Notes under the pieces: model-generated | What the model was told of the DNA's origin: nothing | Seen by the model: only the letters and a program-made list of their open reading frames with translations | Database searches by the model: none | Position numbers and translations under genes: made by a program | Shown here: positions 61,503 to 64,000 of the stretch, piece by piece | How the letters are laid out: each line of letters opens with the position of its first letter | How positions within the stretch are numbered: position 1 is the first letter of the stretch | DNA from: Trichaptum fuscoviolaceum | Lineage: Eukaryota > Basidiomycota > Agaricomycetes > Hymenochaetales > Trichaptaceae | Assembly: GCA_910574455.1 (NCBI GenBank) | Contig: CAJSYZ010000012.1 | Coordinates: forward strand, 1,729,317 to 1,793,316 | Length of the DNA: 64,000 bases | Direction: 5' to 3'

Positions 61503-64000
61503 ATGCGGAACACTTTACCGCTGCTCTCCCGTACGCCGGCGCCTCACAATCGCGCACCCTCACCTTCACCTGCGATGGCTACGCCACCGCAGCCTATGAT
61601 CCCCACAATTCGACTGACGGCTGCCACGCCCTCTGTCACGGGCACTCCTTCAGCCAACACGTCTCTAACGACAACCATCTTGGCGCCGAAGGCCCAAGCT
61701 GAGACGCGTAAACGTCTCGTGCCCAAGAAGTCGAAGCTCAGCCTACTGTCAGTAGGCAGCAAGCGCGGGGACAAAGGGAAGGACCTGAGCGACGTAGCGC
61801 GTCGTGTCGGTGTATCTTCTGCTTCCACGGGCAGAAGTTTTGATATTTACGTGGATCCGACCGACGATCCCGACATTGGCGAGATCGTGGTTGTGAAGAA
61901 GAAGAAATCCCGGGCAGGCCTTGATGGCCTGCGCTGGGGAGCTTTGGGCGATGTAACGAATACAGTCAAGGAGGTGGAGGCAGAGAAACTGAAGTCGAAG
62001 CCTAAGGAGAAGAAACGCCCGGCCACCTCGCTTAAAGTGAAGACAGATGAGAAGGAGAAGTGGTGGACTATCGGAAGGGGGAGGAAGGACTCGAAAGAGA
62101 AAGCGAAAGAGAAAGCCACGGATGTGGTTCAGCAGCAGCAGGATGTTGGTGGTTCAACACGTGAGTGCATATAATAACGTATTCGAATAATATTCATTAA
62201 CTCGCAATGCGCAGCACCGGAAGCTGTTGAAAAGACTGACTATCGCCATCGAGCCCATTCCTTTGACTCAGGGATTCTCTTGAACACCCCAACCGCACTC
62301 ACAACACCAAGTGTGAACAAGCCCTTTCCAAATGAGCCGGAGTCACATCCTACTGTCCTTCGAACGAACACCTCACCTACCCTTTTCAGCTCACGTCCTA
62401 ATACCCCGACAAGCACAACTCTTCTAGCTCCTCCTGGTCAAGACAAGGAGAAGCTGCAAGGCTCTATTGCTTTGCGAGCTATGCGCTCCATGCGCTCCCT
62501 TGCAAATATCAAGGGCTGGACACGCGGCTCGTCCGACGGGCCAGAAACGCCCACAGATGAAGTACCAAAGAACGAGAGGAAGAAAGACAAGAAAGCTAAA
62601 GCCCAGAGCAAGCTGAGCATCAGGAGTTCTGGAAGCAGCTTTGAAGCGGGTGGCTTAACGCCCGTGAAGAACAGCATTCGATTTGGAACGTTTAGGAAAA
62701 GCTCAGACCCCCCAGCCACTGTCCGAACTACCTCATCGCAGGAAACTTCCTCTTCCTCAAGTGCCCATGGTTACGAGCAGAGGACGAACAGACTTTCAGG
62801 TCTCTCTGTTGCTTCAAGCTTGCAAACAAACTCAACAGCCTCTTATGGCTCGTCTATCGATCCAATCATATCAGGTGCTGGACGGGAGTCGAAGCGCAGT
62901 TCTGCTTCTTCCGTTCGATGGGACGACCAACTGGAGACTGTCAAGGAGGTTAGGCCTGTGAGCACTGCTGAGTCTGTTCCAACGAAGGACAAGAAGCAAC
63001 CTCATGAAAGCCGGAGAAGCGGAGAGGGCCGCAAGAGGCCAGCATTGTCTGCTCTGTTCCCTGAAACTTTGACGAGTGCGCTCGCGCAGCAAGAGCAATT
63101 GCAGCAGCAGATCCGTCCAAGACCTTTGTCCACTCGTCCGGCTTTAACTCTTGAGGTAGCCAGCCCCGATCGTGGTGAAAATGACCCGATCAACCTGCTT
63201 GAAATCAGTTCTGTATCCTCTTCAGAAACGCCTGTAAAGAAGGCACGGCCACGCCCAGTTTCGGAGCAACCTTTTGGAAAGATCAGACCCAAGGGCATTG
63301 TTAGTGACGAAGCTGAAGGTAAATCTTCGTCAATTTCTTTGTAAATTTCTCACTAAATTATGCTTAATTTAGGTGTTATCTCGCTTTTGGATGCTGCCAC
63401 TGTTGATCTGGCGAACCTGATTAACCGCCTGGACTTAGAGGCTACGCCTGATGCGTCTCCACTACGTGGAACGCCTGGAACGTGTCAGACAGTTCGTTCG
63501 AGGCTCAATAGTGGACCTAACTCTAGCCCAGTCAAGAGAGTTATGAAGTGCTTATCGCCAGAAAGTTCTGTGACATCATTACGACCATATGCCCAGTCGC
63601 GAGGCTCGACTGAAACTTCACGTCCAGGCGTCCTGATCGGACAGCAAATTGCCCCATGGCCCACAGATCTTGACACAGTGGAAGAAGCAAAGCCCCCTGC
63701 TCGGGGGATTTCAGAAGTTCCTGCGTTCCGTCTCCAGCATAGACGTACTCTTTCTCCTCCGGAGCCAGCTTTCGAGCCGGTCGTTTTCCAACCACTTCCT
63801 GCTGCCAAAGCTAAGACTCGATCCGTATCTCAGGCGTTACCCAGGGTTGAAGCTTCTGCTGTTTCTGAAGTAGGTGACCCATATGTCGGACCTTCCATTG
63901 TTTCTTCATCTTCTATGACGTTCGGCAAGCGTCCATCGAAGACTACCAACGGCTCCATATCTTCAGCAGCACCTAGCCCTACTGTTAAACGCCATTCGAG
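61503..64000 (+). CDS. Large low-complexity Ser/Thr/Pro-rich protein, 5' part (runs off window)
   Basis: The ATG at 61503 is the first in frame; a second at 61575 is also possible. Introns lie near 62160-62215 (GTGAGT...GCAG) and 63319-63372. The coding part is mostly disordered: basic Lys-rich segments (KKKKSRAGLDGLRWGALGD, KPKEKKRPATS) alternate with Ser/Thr/Pro stretches. A short ordered block, VISLLDAATVDLANLINRLD, follows the second intron, and RPGVLIGQQIAPWPTDLDTV comes later. Many SP/TP sites suggest phospho-regulation. No domain recognised; incomplete at its 3' end. Confidence 0.6.

Overview
The window looks like a chromosome segment of a basidiomycete fungus, most likely an agaricomycete. 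Genes have many short introns of about 50 bp (GTRNGT donors, YAG acceptors). There is a KDZ-type DNA transposon, a group that expanded in mushroom-forming fungi, and chromodomain Ty3/gypsy elements. I cannot name the genus from sequence alone. || Layout: positions 1-46975 are almost entirely mobile DNA; 46976-64000 is an ordinary gene block. From left to right: (a) the 5' part of a minus-strand LINE (1-294). (b) A young gag-only LTR retrotransposon (398-6660) whose 2.39-kb LTRs are longer than its 1.48-kb interior. (c) LINE remnants between two ~600-bp inverted arms (7150-11560). (d) A nest: an LTR of 'family B' (11571-12083 plus 32581-32907) split by a 20.5-kb TIR element with an 8-bp target duplication (12084-32580). 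That element holds a broken array of HSP70-derived segments and is itself split by a 16.7-kb Mutator-like TIR element with an 11-bp duplication (13330-30064). The inner element contains a 12.6-kb chromodomain gypsy element (13376-25997, 5-bp duplication, apparently identical LTRs) and a family-B solo LTR (28060-28847). The gypsy element is in turn interrupted by a 2.9-kb TIR insertion (18351-21232). (e) An inverted-repeat unit with a 'family C' solo LTR and a MITE (33421-36052). (f) A KDZ transposon with clear ends (36085-46975; ~245-bp TIRs, 8-bp duplication) encoding a KDZ transposase and two unknown cargo proteins, with another family-C solo LTR near its left end. || The gene block starts right after the KDZ element with a HyuB-type (N-methylhydantoinase B / 5-oxoprolinase C-terminal half) gene whose usual N-terminal half is absent. 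It continues with a Set5-like SET-domain methyltransferase (minus), a four-TM membrane protein (plus), a Dnf1/Dnf2-type P4-ATPase lipid flippase (minus), and the start of a large low-complexity Ser/Thr/Pro-rich protein (plus, running off the window). || Two points stand out biologically. First, three LTR families share a promoter design: a TATA-like box 32-35 bp upstream of a sequence that, in both elements with an internal region, matches by 11 nt the reverse complement of the site just inside the 5' LTR. That is the Tf1-type self-priming arrangement. Second, the gypsy element spreads its proteins over overlapping frames, each shifted -1 from the one before, then over same-frame ORFs separated by a stop followed within 0-3 nt by ATG, ending in two extra zinc-knuckle-like ORFs. 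These readings come from inspecting the sequence; no searches or alignments were run.
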